Positions 53,170 through 61,322 of a stretch of 64,000 bases of DNA are shown one piece after another (positions within the stretch are counted from its first letter, which is position 1; each line of letters begins with the position of its first letter). Location of the stretch: NCBI RefSeq assembly GCF_022664535.1, contig NZ_JAKUJY010000001.1, positions 372,001 to 436,000 of the forward strand, written 5' to 3'. The DNA comes from Sphingobium trunci. Lineage in GTDB: Bacteria > Pseudomonadota > Alphaproteobacteria > Sphingomonadales > Sphingomonadaceae. The translations under genes were made by a program, and so were the position numbers. Below the pieces are notes generated by a model. It ran no database searches. It was not told the origin of the DNA and saw only the letters and a program-made list of their open reading frames with translations.

Positions 53170-54921
53170 CTACCGCCCGATGCCCAAAGGGAATGCCACA
53201 TCGTCAAAGGCTTGCACATCATCCTCCCCATGCCACCTGAAGCAGGTAAAGCCATCCCGCGCGACCTGCGGCAAGGCCCAGACGAAGGTCGCCGCCGTCC
53301 CCCGCTTCACCGCCGCGTCCGCCGCACCCGCAATCTCCCGCCACTGCGCGGCATCTTCGGGCCGCAGCACGAAGCCGGAAAGATAATGCTGCTCCCCGAC
53401 CGGATAGCCCAGCCGCTCCGTCGCAAGGTCCACGCCCCGCCCCGTCAGCCGCTCGCGCCCCTCCGTCACCCAGTCATAATCCTCCAGCTGCAACACATCG
53501 AAGGCAGGCGAAGCCCACCCCAATGGCAGGTTCGCCCGCTTCGCCTCCGGCGCCAGCGAATCGAGCACCGTCGGCAGATAGGCCAGCAGATGCGTCACCG
53601 CCCCCGGCGCAATACCCTTCACCCAGGCGCAGAGCGCCGCCGTCGATGCCGCCAGCACGGCCCCGGCCCGATCCAGCAGATCCTTCTGCGCACCGTTCAA
53701 AACCCCGCGCACGTCGGGGATCGAGACCGGACTCCCGCCCAGCGCCGCCCGCGCCGCATCGTCGTACAGGCAGATGCGCCCATCGCCCGGCATCACCCAC
53801 CACCAGGGTTCCCCGACCTGAAACCGAATCTCCAGCCCTGCGGACAAAGCGATGGAAACAAAGGAACCTGCCACCAGCCGCAAATAGCTCATCGCCCCCT
53901 CATGCGCGGGCGAGAGCAGGGTCGAGGGCGGCGACCAGCCGGTCAGCGCCGGGTCGCCATTCTCCGCCCGCTGCTTCCAGTCGTTCCAGCAATGCGCGTC
54001 GAACAGTTCATAGGACAGCGACCAGATCACGCCCAGCCCCAGCGCCCTCGCCCGCCGCGCGAAATCCGCGTGCCAGGCCGCACAGGGCGCATTCAGCACC
54101 CCGCCCGCCAGGCTGACGTAAAAGCCGCCGCCCAGCGCCTCGAGCCGGAAATAATGGCTCATGCCGACATAATGATTGATGTCGCCGCGATAGCCCAGTG
54201 CATGGATCGACGCCACGATCCGCTCCGGCGTCTGGTTGAAACAGTCGTCATAGCCCGTCGCCATCGACAGCCCATGTTCGGGCAGCATCGCATCGCCCAC
54301 GGCCAGCACCGACCCGGCCCCACCGCAGCTTATGCCGGAAAGCTCACACCATCCCTCAACTCCGGCGGCAAAGGGCGCGCTCCCCGCATCATAATCCGGC
54401 GCGGCGAGCGAAATGAACATCCGGTCGACATCCCCCGCCCAGACCGGATCGGCCTCCGCAGGCAGCAGGAAACCGCCCGCCAAAGCGGAAAAATCCAGCA
54501 TGATTTCGGCATCTTCCGGATCACCGCTCGCATAGTTCCACAAGCGTACATACCAGCTGCGCGGTGCACCCGACGCATCCCGCCCCTCGATCGTCAGCGT
54601 CGGCCCATGCGTCTGATCCAGCCGCCTCAACCCGCCGCTCCGCCAGCGAAACCGCAACACGCACGACCGGAAATCCCGCGCCGTCTCATAGGCGAGCAGA
54701 GGATGGCTCCATTTGTCCTCCGCCTCCCAGATCAGCCCGGCCAGATCGCCCGACCCATAAAAGACGGCATCGACCCGCAAGGCATCCGGCGCGGCCGTCA
54801 CCACGCTCGCCATCATCGGCCGGGGGAAATTGACGGTCCAATGCGTGGGCGCAAAGCGCTTCATGAAGCGCTCCTCCTGCCCCCGCCGCCTATCCGCCAG
54901 CCAGTAACCCAAACCGCTCAT
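53170..54921 (-). CDS. TIM-barrel-like phage/GTA tail protein, 583 aa
   Basis: A 583-aa protein without a counterpart at this position in the Rhodobacter cluster. Residues ~1-200 look like a beta-rich domain (HWTVNFPRPMMASVV). The middle resembles a glycoside-hydrolase-like TIM barrel (HYVGMSHYF, GVIWSLSYELFDAHCW, GEPWWWVMPGDGRICLYD, LQLEDYDWVTEG). Similar proteins are described as non-contractile tail sheath TIM-barrel proteins; this assignment is from memory. Its start overlaps the tape-measure gene (ATGA). It may carry the TIM function that RcGTA fuses to gp15. Confidence 0.75.
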   Translation of the reverse strand: MSGLGYWLADRRRGQEERFMKRFAPTHWTVNFPRPMMASVVTAAPDALRVDAVFYGSGDLAGLIWEAEDKWSHPLLAYETARDFRSCVLRFRWRSGGLRRLDQTHGPTLTIEGRDASGAPRSWYVRLWNYASGDPEDAEIMLDFSALAGGFLLPAEADPVWAGDVDRMFISLAAPDYDAGSAPFAAGVEGWCELSGISCGGAGSVLAVGDAMLPEHGLSMATGYDDCFNQTPERIVASIHALGYRGDINHYVGMSHYFRLEALGGGFYVSLAGGVLNAPCAAWHADFARRARALGLGVIWSLSYELFDAHCWNDWKQRAENGDPALTGWSPPSTLLSPAHEGAMSYLRLVAGSFVSIALSAGLEIRFQVGEPWWWVMPGDGRICLYDDAARAALGGSPVSIPDVRGVLNGAQKDLLDRAGAVLAASTAALCAWVKGIAPGAVTHLLAYLPTVLDSLAPEAKRANLPLGWASPAFDVLQLEDYDWVTEGRERLTGRGVDLATERLGYPVGEQHYLSGFVLRPEDAAQWREIAGAADAAVKRGTAATFVWALPQVARDGFTCFRWHGEDDVQAFDDVAFPLGIGR

Positions 54922-55463
54922 CCGCCGATCGCCCCCCTGACCGCCCGCGCCACCTGCCGCGCACTGCGCGCCAGCAATCGCGCATTGTCCTGACCGCCAT
55001 TGCCCTGGACGGCGATGCTCACCCGCACGTCGCGGGCGCCGCCGCCGTTCGGCACAACCTGCCCGCTGGCGGTCGGAACGAAGACCTCCGGTCCCCGCTC
55101 GCCCACGACATAGGCCCGCCCCGGCGTCACCGGCCCGCCGGTCGCCCGTCCCGGCAGGCCCAGCGCGGACGCCGCCAGGCCGATCAGGCCAGCCCCATCC
55201 CCACCGATGCTGGAAATGCCCGCGCGCAGGGCACCGGCGGCAATATCGTCCAACGTCCTCAACGCGATCGTCCTGAGTTCCGCGAACCCGAACCGCCCCG
55301 TCCGCACCGCGCGCAGCAGCCCCTGCTCGATCCGCCGGCCCGCCCGCTCGGCCCCGCTCGCCAGCGGCCCTTCCAGCTCGCCGCGCATGGTCTCGACATC
55401 GCGGGCAAAGCCTTGCGTATCCGCCCGCACCCGCACGACCAGATTATCGATTTCCTCGTCCAT
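54918..55463 (-). CDS. GTA tail tape measure protein, g11
   Basis: A 181-aa, short tape measure protein: a helical N-terminal region (LVVRVRADTQGFARDVETM) and the typical C-terminus GRATGGPVTPGRAYVVGERGP-type. The small size predicts a short tail, as for GTA particles. It overlaps the following 583-aa gene and is preceded by a 72-base gap holding a small palindrome. Confidence 0.9.
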   Translation of the reverse strand: MDEEIDNLVVRVRADTQGFARDVETMRGELEGPLASGAERAGRRIEQGLLRAVRTGRFGFAELRTIALRTLDDIAAGALRAGISSIGGDGAGLIGLAASALGLPGRATGGPVTPGRAYVVGERGPEVFVPTASGQVVPNGGGARDVRVSIAVQGNGGQDNARLLARSARQVARAVRGAIGG

Positions 55464-55493
55464 CTCTCACCCCCAATTCCGCAACAGCCCCGC

Positions 55494-55508
55494 CCCCTCG
55501 GGGAGGGG
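55494..55508. repeat. small GC-rich palindrome between g10.1 and g11
   Basis: CCCCTC-N3-GAGGGG in the 72-base gap. It resembles the CCTCTCCC/GGGAGAGG repeats at 58.0 and 61.2 kb and is probably a degenerate member. Confidence 0.45.
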
Positions 55509-55535
55509 TTCGGGAAGGCGCGCGCCGCACAGCGC

Positions 55536-55730
55536 TCAATCCGGCATCGCCGCCCTCAGCCGATCCAGTTCCGCCCGATCCACTCCTGCATCCGGCGCCT
55601 CCTCGCCCCTGGCGGCGCGCAACACGCCCTCCAGTTCCGCGGGCGTCGAGCGCCAGAATTCATCCGGCCGCCATCCGAGCAGCCACCCCGCGACCCCCGC
55701 CAGCCGCGCCGCCGTCCTGAAAAAGCTCAT
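55536..55730 (-). CDS. GTA tail assembly chaperone-like protein, g10.1
   Basis: A 64-aa protein of the small phage-tail assembly chaperone family (rcc01693-like): RTAARLAGVAGWLLGWRPDEFWRST and an acidic C-terminus. In tailed phages two overlapping chaperone genes precede the tape measure, as here with g10. It overlaps g10 by four bases. Confidence 0.85.
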   Translation of the reverse strand: MSFFRTAARLAGVAGWLLGWRPDEFWRSTPAELEGVLRAARGEEAPDAGVDRAELDRLRAAMPD

Positions 55731-56050
55731 CGTCCCGCCAATATCTGTTTGAGTATTCCGCGCAGCACAGGCGACAGTTTCGCGAGGCCCGCCGCCACGA
55801 TCGCCTCGCCCAGGGCGTCCCGCGTCAGCCCGCCGGGCGGATCGGCCAGGCAGTGCCAGAACAGCCCGGCCATCTCGGAAAGCGACAGCTTCCCTTCCGC
55901 CGCCCGGTCCACCAGCGCAAAGAGCGGCCCAAGTTCCGCTTCCGCCGCCACCAGCGCGGCAAAGCTCGGCCGCAGGGTGAATGTCTCGCCCCCCAGTTCC
56001 AGCGCGGCTTCGCCCCTCGCGCCGTTGGGCGCGCTGCTGGCCCCGCTCAT
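55727..56050 (-). CDS. GTA tail protein, g10 family
   Basis: A 107-aa GTA-gp10 family protein (ALELGGETFTLRPSFAALVAAEAELG at its core), in the chaperone position between major tail protein and tape measure. It overlaps g9 at its start and g10.1 at its end (both ATGA). Confidence 0.88.
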   Translation of the reverse strand: MSGASSAPNGARGEAALELGGETFTLRPSFAALVAAEAELGPLFALVDRAAEGKLSLSEMAGLFWHCLADPPGGLTRDALGEAIVAAGLAKLSPVLRGILKQILAGR

Positions 56051-56454
56051 AGCGACACCACCGGGCCGGAACTTTCCAGGCTCAACGCATAGTTGCGCTC
56101 GCCATTATAGTCCCCGGCATAGTCCAGCCGCGTCACCAGAAAGCGGCCGCGCATCCGCTCGCCGCTTTCGAAGCTCAGTTCATAATGCTCGATCGTCCCG
56201 GCCAGCGCGTGGTTGCGCAGCCGCACCTCCGCCGCCGAGCCGGTAAAGATGCCCGCCGCCGACACGCTGACCGACCGCACGCCCGCGCCCGACAACAATT
56301 CGCGCCAGCCGCCCGAATCCTTGCTAGTGACGTTCACCGCCTCGCCATTGACCGACAGTTGCGTCGTGCGCATCCCCGCGACGGTCGCATAGGCCACCGG
56401 CGACCCGCCATCGCCTATTTTCAATAGAAACGCGCTTCCTTTTTCCACGCCCAT
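56047..56454 (-). CDS. GTA major tail tube protein, g9 (TP901-1 type)
   Basis: A 135-aa major tail protein (GSAFLLKIGDGGSPVAYATVAGM, AVNVTSKDSGGWRELL, GAGVRSVSVSAAG). These are the features of TP901-1-like tail tube proteins and of RcGTA gp9. GGAGAAT before the ATG supports the start. Confidence 0.93.
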   Translation of the reverse strand: MGVEKGSAFLLKIGDGGSPVAYATVAGMRTTQLSVNGEAVNVTSKDSGGWRELLSGAGVRSVSVSAAGIFTGSAAEVRLRNHALAGTIEHYELSFESGERMRGRFLVTRLDYAGDYNGERNYALSLESSGPVVSL

Positions 56455-56510
56455 GGAGCATTCTCCTCTAAGATGAACCGTGCAAGAATCGGGATTTGGA
56501 GAGGCAGAAG

Positions 56511-56837
56511 ATGCTCGTTGCAGCCCCCCTCATGATGTTGATGCTGGCCGCGGCCCCGCAAGGCGGCGATGCCGTCGGCGCCGGCCGCAAGGCCTATTCG
56601 GATTGCCTGGAAAAACAGATCCAGCCCGCGCTGGACAAGAAAATGCCGCTCAGCGACTTTCAGGCCTCGCTGAAGACGCAATGCGGCGACAAGGAAGCCG
56701 CTTTCCGGACCGCCATCGTCGCGGACGACAAGTCGAGCGGCATGTCCGAAAAGGACGCCCAATCGGACGCCGACGACCAGATCAGCGAATATAGGGACAA
56801 GGTCATCGGCGAGTTCGAGGATTATTCGAAGAGCTGA
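56511..56837 (+). CDS. small secreted protein, unknown, opposite strand inside the GTA cluster
   Basis: A 108-aa protein with an N-terminal signal peptide (LMMLMLAAAPQGGDA) and a helical, charged mature part with two cysteines (YSDCLEK and KTQCGDKEA), probably periplasmic with one disulfide. GGAGAG lies about 8 bases before the ATG. It lies on the plus strand between g9 and g8, interrupting the otherwise uniform minus-strand cluster. Function is unknown. Confidence 0.75.
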   Translation: MLVAAPLMMLMLAAAPQGGDAVGAGRKAYSDCLEKQIQPALDKKMPLSDFQASLKTQCGDKEAAFRTAIVADDKSSGMSEKDAQSDADDQISEYRDKVIGEFEDYSKS

Positions 56838-56900
56838 CAGGCTGTTTGGGAATGCGCGGAAGAGCGCATTTCCAAACCGACCCTGCCCCGGTCCTGATCC

Positions 56901-57305
56901 CTAGGCGGACGGCTCGCGCACCACGCGCAGCCGATAGTCGGCCAGAGCCTGCCATCTGTCGCGCGCGCCCGTCCGCGACAGACGCGACCGCAACAGCCGC
57001 GCGCTGACGACGCGCCAGCCCTCTCCCCCCTCCAGGGCCGACAGCACGGCATCGACCCGCGTCAGCAGCGCCGCCAGCCGGGCGGGCTTCTCACCCACAT
57101 CGAACAGGCTGACCGTCAGGGTCAGTTCCCGGCCCTCCACCTCCTTCGCGCCCCAGTCGGCCGCAAGGGATTCGCCCACGACGCCATAGGGCGCGCTAGC
57201 CCGTCCCGCCGCCCCGTCGAACAGCCCGTTCAGCCCCGCCATCAACAGGGCATCGCCGCGCAGGGCCTCGACCACCGCGCCGCGTACCGCCACTTCCGCG
57301 CTCAT
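56901..57305 (-). CDS. GTA tail terminator (DUF3168), g8
   Basis: A 134-aa DUF3168 protein equivalent to RcGTA gp8 (LNGLFDGAAGRASAPYGVVGES, LTVSLFDVGEKPA, YRLRVVREPSA). ATG 57305 overlaps the g7 stop (ATGA) and has AAGGGG 7 bases upstream, so it is preferred over ATG 57311. Confidence 0.9.
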   Translation of the reverse strand: MSAEVAVRGAVVEALRGDALLMAGLNGLFDGAAGRASAPYGVVGESLAADWGAKEVEGRELTLTVSLFDVGEKPARLAALLTRVDAVLSALEGGEGWRVVSARLLRSRLSRTGARDRWQALADYRLRVVREPSA

Positions 57306-57496
57306 CGCCATCCCCTTCCCGCTTCCCGCAACCGCAGATCCGCCATCCAGCGCCGGAACAGCCCCACGCCCGACAAGCGCACGGCCTCGCCTTCCACCCG
57401 CGCGTCCCCGGCTCCGGCGGCCAGCACCGCCTCGGCGATCGCCCGCCGCCGCCGCTCCATCCGCGCTTCGACCAGCGCCGCCAGCGCCGCCTTCAT
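57302..57496 (-). CDS. small GTA head-tail protein in the g7 position
   Basis: A 64-aa protein rich in Arg and Ala (LVEARMERRRRAIAEAVLAA, RVEGEAVRLSGVGLFRRWM). It lies exactly between g6 and g8 with ATGA overlaps on both sides, the place of the head-closure gene g7. It is shorter than the Rhodobacter protein (about 110 residues), so it is either a reduced form or a different family; assignment rests on position. Confidence 0.72.
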   Translation of the reverse strand: MKAALAALVEARMERRRRAIAEAVLAAGAGDARVEGEAVRLSGVGLFRRWMADLRLREAGRGWR

Positions 57497-57978
57497 GCCA
57501 GCCGCATCCGCTTGAAGGGCCGCCACAGCGCGCTCACCACGGCGGGCGGGGTCGCCACCTCGCCGTCGCGCGCCACGAAATGCTCGGCCGCCAGCCGGAC
57601 GATCCCCTGCCGGATCGCGTCGGGCACGCCATCCATGTCCGCCGCCATGCCCGCCTGGTAGCGAACCGTGACCTGGCCCGGCCCATCCACCAGCCGCGCC
57701 CGCACCCAGCCGTCGCCCGAAGCGTCGATGTCGATCGCGCAGGCGCCGGGCGCCAGGGCCACCCCTTCCACCTCGACGGCGGAAATCGCCAGCACCGGCC
57801 GCGCCGCCAGCCTTTGCCAGTTCCCATCCGCCACGATCGTTTCGGCAGCCTCGCGGACCACCAGCCACTGGCCGATAAACTGCTCGCAAAGCCCGGTCGC
57901 GCTGGCGATCAGCCGCTCCAGAACGCCATCCTCATCATCCGACCCGATCCGCAACCAGGCCTTGAGATCCGCCAGCAT
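57493..57978 (-). CDS. GTA head-tail connector, g6 (phiE125 gp8-like)
   Basis: A 161-aa adaptor protein: ADLKAWLRIGSDDEDGVLERLIASATGLCEQF is the signature of phiE125 gp8/HK97 gp6 connectors. GGGGAGGGG precedes ATG 57978; the frame further upstream consists of repeat-derived sequence. It overlaps the g7-position gene by four bases. Confidence 0.9.
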   Translation of the reverse strand: MLADLKAWLRIGSDDEDGVLERLIASATGLCEQFIGQWLVVREAAETIVADGNWQRLAARPVLAISAVEVEGVALAPGACAIDIDASGDGWVRARLVDGPGQVTVRYQAGMAADMDGVPDAIRQGIVRLAAEHFVARDGEVATPPAVVSALWRPFKRMRLA

Positions 57979-58026
57979 GGCCCCTCCCCAAAAAAAGGGG
58001 ACGCCCAAGGGACGCCCCCAGGAAAT

Positions 58027-58081
58027 CCTTCCCCCCTTGCGGGAGAAGGACATGCAGCCTGACCGGCCATGCCGGTCAGGC
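58027..58081. repeat. two palindromes between capsid and g6 genes
   Basis: CCTTCCCCCC-N4-GGGAGAAGG-type imperfect palindrome (58027-58049) followed by a perfect 11-bp stem GCCTGACCGGC-CAT-GCCGGTCAGGC (58057-58081), in the 125-base gap downstream of the capsid gene. The second could terminate or protect the capsid transcript; the first belongs to the window's dispersed repeat type. Confidence 0.6.
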
Positions 58082-58103
58082 GAAGTTGGATGAGGGCGAC
58101 CCG

Positions 58104-59216
58104 TCAGGACGTCGCGAACTTCATCAGCTTGATCGCCTCGCTATTGGCCACCGCACCCCCGATCCGCTTCACTGCATAGAAATGCACGAACGGCTTGTTG
58201 CTGAACGGATCGCGCAGGATGCTGGTCTCGCTGCGTTCGGAGATGACATAGCCCGCCTGGAAATTGCCGAACGCGATCGACAGCGACCCGGCGGCGATAT
58301 CCGGCATGTCCTCGGCCTCGACGACCGGATAGCCCAGCAGCGTCGCCGGCTGCCCCGCCACCAGCGAAGGCTGCCAGAGAAATTGCCCGTCCCCGGTCTT
58401 CATCTTGCGGATCACGGCCAGGGTCGCCGAGTTCATGACGAAACAGGCCCCCTGGCGATAGGGCGCCCTCAGGCTCTGCACCAGATCGACCAGCTTGTCC
58501 TGGCCGGACGCCGCAAAGGCACCCGAAGCGCCCGAAGCGACATATTGCAGCGAACCGAAGGCCCGCACGCCGTCCGCCTCACTGGTCGCCGCATAGGTCA
58601 GGAAACCCTTGGGCTTGTTGGTCCCATTGCCGTTGACGAAGGCCGCGCCCTCCGCCGCCGCGAACTCGCGGGCAATCTCCCCGGCCAGCCAGCTTTCGAC
58701 ATCGAACTGCGCATCGTCCAGCATCGCCTGCGACGCCGCCGGATTGGCGTAAAGCTCGCCCGAAGGCGGCACGATCTCGTTGAAGACGGGCGTCGCCGTC
58801 TCCGTCCGGGCGCCCGTCTCGCTGGCCCAGCCCGAAACGATGCCGCCCGACGTCACCAGCTTGCGATAACCCGCGGAGCCAGTGCGCACGACGTTGGCGA
58901 TGGACCGGATGGGCGAAATGCCCTTCAGCGTCGCATCGATGATCTGGTCGATCTCGCGCGGCACCGCATAGCCGCCCGCCGCTCCCGAGGCCCCGGAAAA
59001 GCTCTTCAGCTCCACCCCGGCCTCCAGCCCCTGCCGCACATAGCGCTCGACGAAGGCGCTGCGCCGCGGATCGACCGCCCCGCCCTTCACCCCGTCCAGC
59101 ACCGGCCTCTGCTGCATCAGCAACGCCCCCTTCAGCGCCGCGACCTCATCCTCCAGCCCGGCGATGCGCTCACCCTGCACCACCGCGTCAAAGCTTGCTT
59201 CCAACTGGTCCGTCAT
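58104..59216 (-). CDS. GTA major capsid protein, HK97 fold, g5
   Basis: A 370-aa HK97-type capsid protein. The N-terminal ~45 residues form a coiled-coil delta domain (LEDEVAALKGALL) that the prohead protease removes. The mature part has GGYAVPREIDQII, SGWASETGARTET and YRQGACFVMNS. ATG 59216 with GGAG upstream is preferred over GTG 59228. A terminator-like hairpin lies 13 bases before the start codon, on the protease side. Confidence 0.94.
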   Translation of the reverse strand: MTDQLEASFDAVVQGERIAGLEDEVAALKGALLMQQRPVLDGVKGGAVDPRRSAFVERYVRQGLEAGVELKSFSGASGAAGGYAVPREIDQIIDATLKGISPIRSIANVVRTGSAGYRKLVTSGGIVSGWASETGARTETATPVFNEIVPPSGELYANPAASQAMLDDAQFDVESWLAGEIAREFAAAEGAAFVNGNGTNKPKGFLTYAATSEADGVRAFGSLQYVASGASGAFAASGQDKLVDLVQSLRAPYRQGACFVMNSATLAVIRKMKTGDGQFLWQPSLVAGQPATLLGYPVVEAEDMPDIAAGSLSIAFGNFQAGYVISERSETSILRDPFSNKPFVHFYAVKRIGGAVANSEAIKLMKFATS

Positions 59217-59228
59217 AGCCACTCCCAC

Positions 59229-59255
59229 AAAAAGGGCGGCCCCAAAGGACCGCCC
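59229..59255 (-). terminator. rho-independent-type hairpin between protease and capsid genes
   Basis: On the minus strand, GGGCGG-T-CC / GG-G-CCGCCC around TTTG, followed by TTTTT. It lies after the protease gene and directly before the capsid start. It has the same stem core as the clpA terminator. It could limit read-through from upstream genes. Confidence 0.75.
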
Positions 59256-59282
59256 GAAAACCCTTCCGAAAAAGGCAAAGCC

Positions 59283-59681
59283 CTACTCTTCCACCGCAAT
59301 CACCCGCGCCAGATCCTGCATCGGGTGCGTCACGACACTCACTTCCACCACCTCCAGATCAAGCAACTCCCTCGGCCCCGCCCCCCGCGCCTCCCGCACC
59401 CGATAGCCAAAGGACAGCCCGTCCACCGCCCGCTCGCGCAGCGCCCGCACGGCCTCCCGCCCCACCGCCGTCCGCCCGGACACCCGCCCGATCACGCGCA
59501 GCCCGCGTGCATCCTCCTCGACCTTCTCGACCGTCCCGATCGCCTCCCCCGGCCGATGCTGCCACAGCAATGGCAAGCCCGCCCCCACCCCGGCAAAGGC
59601 CCCCGCCCGCACCACGTCACCGCCCCGATCCACCCGGTCGAACACCGCCGCATAGCCAGCGAAGCGCAAGTCTCCGCTCAC
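59283..59681 (-). CDS. GTA HK97-family prohead protease, g4
   Basis: A 132-aa U35-type serine protease that matures the capsid. It has RFAGYAAVFDRVDRGGDVV at the N-terminus, catalytic His in LWQHRPGEAIG and catalytic Ser in GLSFGYRV. It overlaps the DUF6127 gene by four bases. Confidence 0.93.
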   Translation of the reverse strand: MSGDLRFAGYAAVFDRVDRGGDVVRAGAFAGVGAGLPLLWQHRPGEAIGTVEKVEEDARGLRVIGRVSGRTAVGREAVRALRERAVDGLSFGYRVREARGAGPRELLDLEVVEVSVVTHPMQDLARVIAVEE

Positions 59682-59998
59682 GCCCGCACCAGCCCAAGCA
59701 GCCCCAGCTTCACCGCCATCCCCAGCAACAACAGCGCCATCACGATCCGCGCGGCCCAGCCCGCCACGGCCCCCCGCGCCGCCTTCTTCGCGTCCCGCCA
59801 GGCGCCCAGCAGCTCGCGCAATTCCCGCACGTCGCCCTCGGCCCCACGATCGGCCAGCCCCAGCCGCTCCAGCGCCCGCCCGGCCCCCAGCTCGCTCGCC
59901 TCCTCGATCAGCGCCCGGATCATGACGATATCCATCTCCGCCGGCTGCGCCCCGGCCTGCGCCACCAGCCGCGCCAGCATCTCCCCATCATATTTCAT
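59678..59998 (-). CDS. DUF6127-type small membrane protein, g3.5 position
   Basis: A 106-aa protein with an acidic helical N-terminal part (EMLARLVAQAGAQPAEMDIV, LIEEASELGAGRALERLGL) and a C-terminal transmembrane segment (IVMALLLLGMAVKLGLLGL). It lies between portal and protease as g3.5 in Rhodobacter. ATG 59998 overlaps the portal end by 11 bases. Its role is unknown. Confidence 0.82.
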   Translation of the reverse strand: MKYDGEMLARLVAQAGAQPAEMDIVMIRALIEEASELGAGRALERLGLADRGAEGDVRELRELLGAWRDAKKAARGAVAGWAARIVMALLLLGMAVKLGLLGLVRA

Positions 59999-61148
59999 GG
60001 CCCGGCCTCCCGTTTTTCGGGCCGATCCCCAGCATCGCCCGCTTTTCCCCGGCGGACAGGAAATCCGCCGCCGCCACCCGCTCCCACAGCGCGCTGCGCT
60101 CCTCGGACAGCGCGGGCACCGCATCCATATCCACGCTCAGGCACAGCCCCGGCCACCATCCCCGCAGCCCCTGCGCCAGCCCCCCGCAAATCTTCCCCAG
60201 CAACGGCAGGACCGTCTGCCGCCACAGCGCCCGGTTGGCCTCGCGATAATTGGCATAGGCATTGTCGCCGGGCAGCCCCATCAGCATCGGCGGCACGCCA
60301 AAGGCCAGCGCGATCTCCCGCGCCGCCGCCGCCTTCAGCCCCACGAAATCCATTTCGGCCGGCGTCAGGCTCATCGCCTTCCAGTCCAGCCCGCCCTCCA
60401 GCAGCATTGGCCGCCCGGCATTGGCCGCGCCGGAAAAGGCGACCTCCATCTCGCGCTTCACCCGCTCGAACTGATCGGGCGACATCACCGATCCGTCGCC
60501 CGGATCATAGACCATCGCGCCGGAGGGCCGCGCCGCATTGTCCAGCAGAGCCTTGTTCCACACCGTCGCCGCATTGTGGATCGCCACCGCGCCCGCCGCC
60601 GCGCCGACACAGCCCATGCCATAATGATCGTCCAGCGGATGCAGCGCCTTGAGATGGATGATGCTCGCCCGCCCCGCTCCGTCTTCGGGCGACAGCCGCG
60701 TCACGCTCTCCCCCACGCGATAGAGATAGGCGGCGGGCCAGCCGCGCGCGTCCGCCTCCACGCTCACCCGCTCGGGCCGCAGCGCATAGAGTTCCACCGG
60801 CAGGCCATCGGCCCCCACCAGCACCTGCACATAGCCATTGCCGTGCAGCAGCAAATGGCTCGCCAGCATCTCGACCAGCCCCTGCCCGGCCGAACAATGC
60901 GCCACCAGCGCCGACGCCCGCGCCCGCACATCCTCGCCCACGCCCGACACGGCCAGCGCCGTCCCGCCGGCGCCCTCCGACACCAGCCGCAAGGCCCGCT
61001 GCGCCACCGGATTGCCCATGACCCCGGCGCGCAGTTGCGCCTCATAGGATGCGGGCCATTCCCCCAGCGCCACCCCGCCCGAACCCCAGGCACGCGCCAA
61101 CACCGGCCGCGCCGTCTGGCGCGCCGCCTTCGTCCCGAATAATTTCAT
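59988..61148 (-). CDS. GTA portal protein, g3 (HK97 family)
   Basis: A 386-aa HK97-type portal protein forming the DNA entry ring (LLLHGNGYVQVLVG, IIHLKALHPLDDHYGMGC, FGVPPMLMGLPGDNAYANYREANRALW). ATG 61148 gives the standard start MKLFG. The frame upstream reads through palindromic repeat DNA and is not part of the protein. Confidence 0.94.
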   Translation of the reverse strand: MKLFGTKAARQTARPVLARAWGSGGVALGEWPASYEAQLRAGVMGNPVAQRALRLVSEGAGGTALAVSGVGEDVRARASALVAHCSAGQGLVEMLASHLLLHGNGYVQVLVGADGLPVELYALRPERVSVEADARGWPAAYLYRVGESVTRLSPEDGAGRASIIHLKALHPLDDHYGMGCVGAAAGAVAIHNAATVWNKALLDNAARPSGAMVYDPGDGSVMSPDQFERVKREMEVAFSGAANAGRPMLLEGGLDWKAMSLTPAEMDFVGLKAAAAREIALAFGVPPMLMGLPGDNAYANYREANRALWRQTVLPLLGKICGGLAQGLRGWWPGLCLSVDMDAVPALSEERSALWERVAAADFLSAGEKRAMLGIGPKNGRPGHEI

Positions 61149-61172
61149 GAAAACCCCGCCCAAACGAAAAAT

Positions 61173-61253
61173 CCTCTCCCTGAGGGGGGAGAGGATAGTG
61201 AAGCTCGGCAGCTTGCTGCCCAGCAAAAGCGGGAGAGGGGGCAGCCCTCTCCC
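61173..61253. repeat. multi-hairpin palindromic repeat upstream of the portal gene
   Basis: Three hairpins in 81 bp: CCTCTCCC/GGGAGAGG (61173-61194), GGCAGC/GCTGCC (61207-61220) and GGGAGAGGG/CCCTCTCCC (61231-61253). The CCTCTCCC arms match the hairpin inserted in ileS. It occupies most of the 174-base gap between portal and the glycine-zipper gene. Confidence 0.7.
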
Positions 61254-61322
61254 CATAACGCAAAATCTTCCGTTTTCCGCAGTTAGCGATCCGTCAACCG
61301 CATCGGCCGACTTCGGAACTCC

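Noticed and set aside
58086..61142. Plus-strand open frame of about 1,000 codons across the GTA head genes
   Set aside because: It is antisense to well-recognised portal, protease and capsid genes, is Arg/Pro/His-rich and has no domain. It is a by-product of high GC content.
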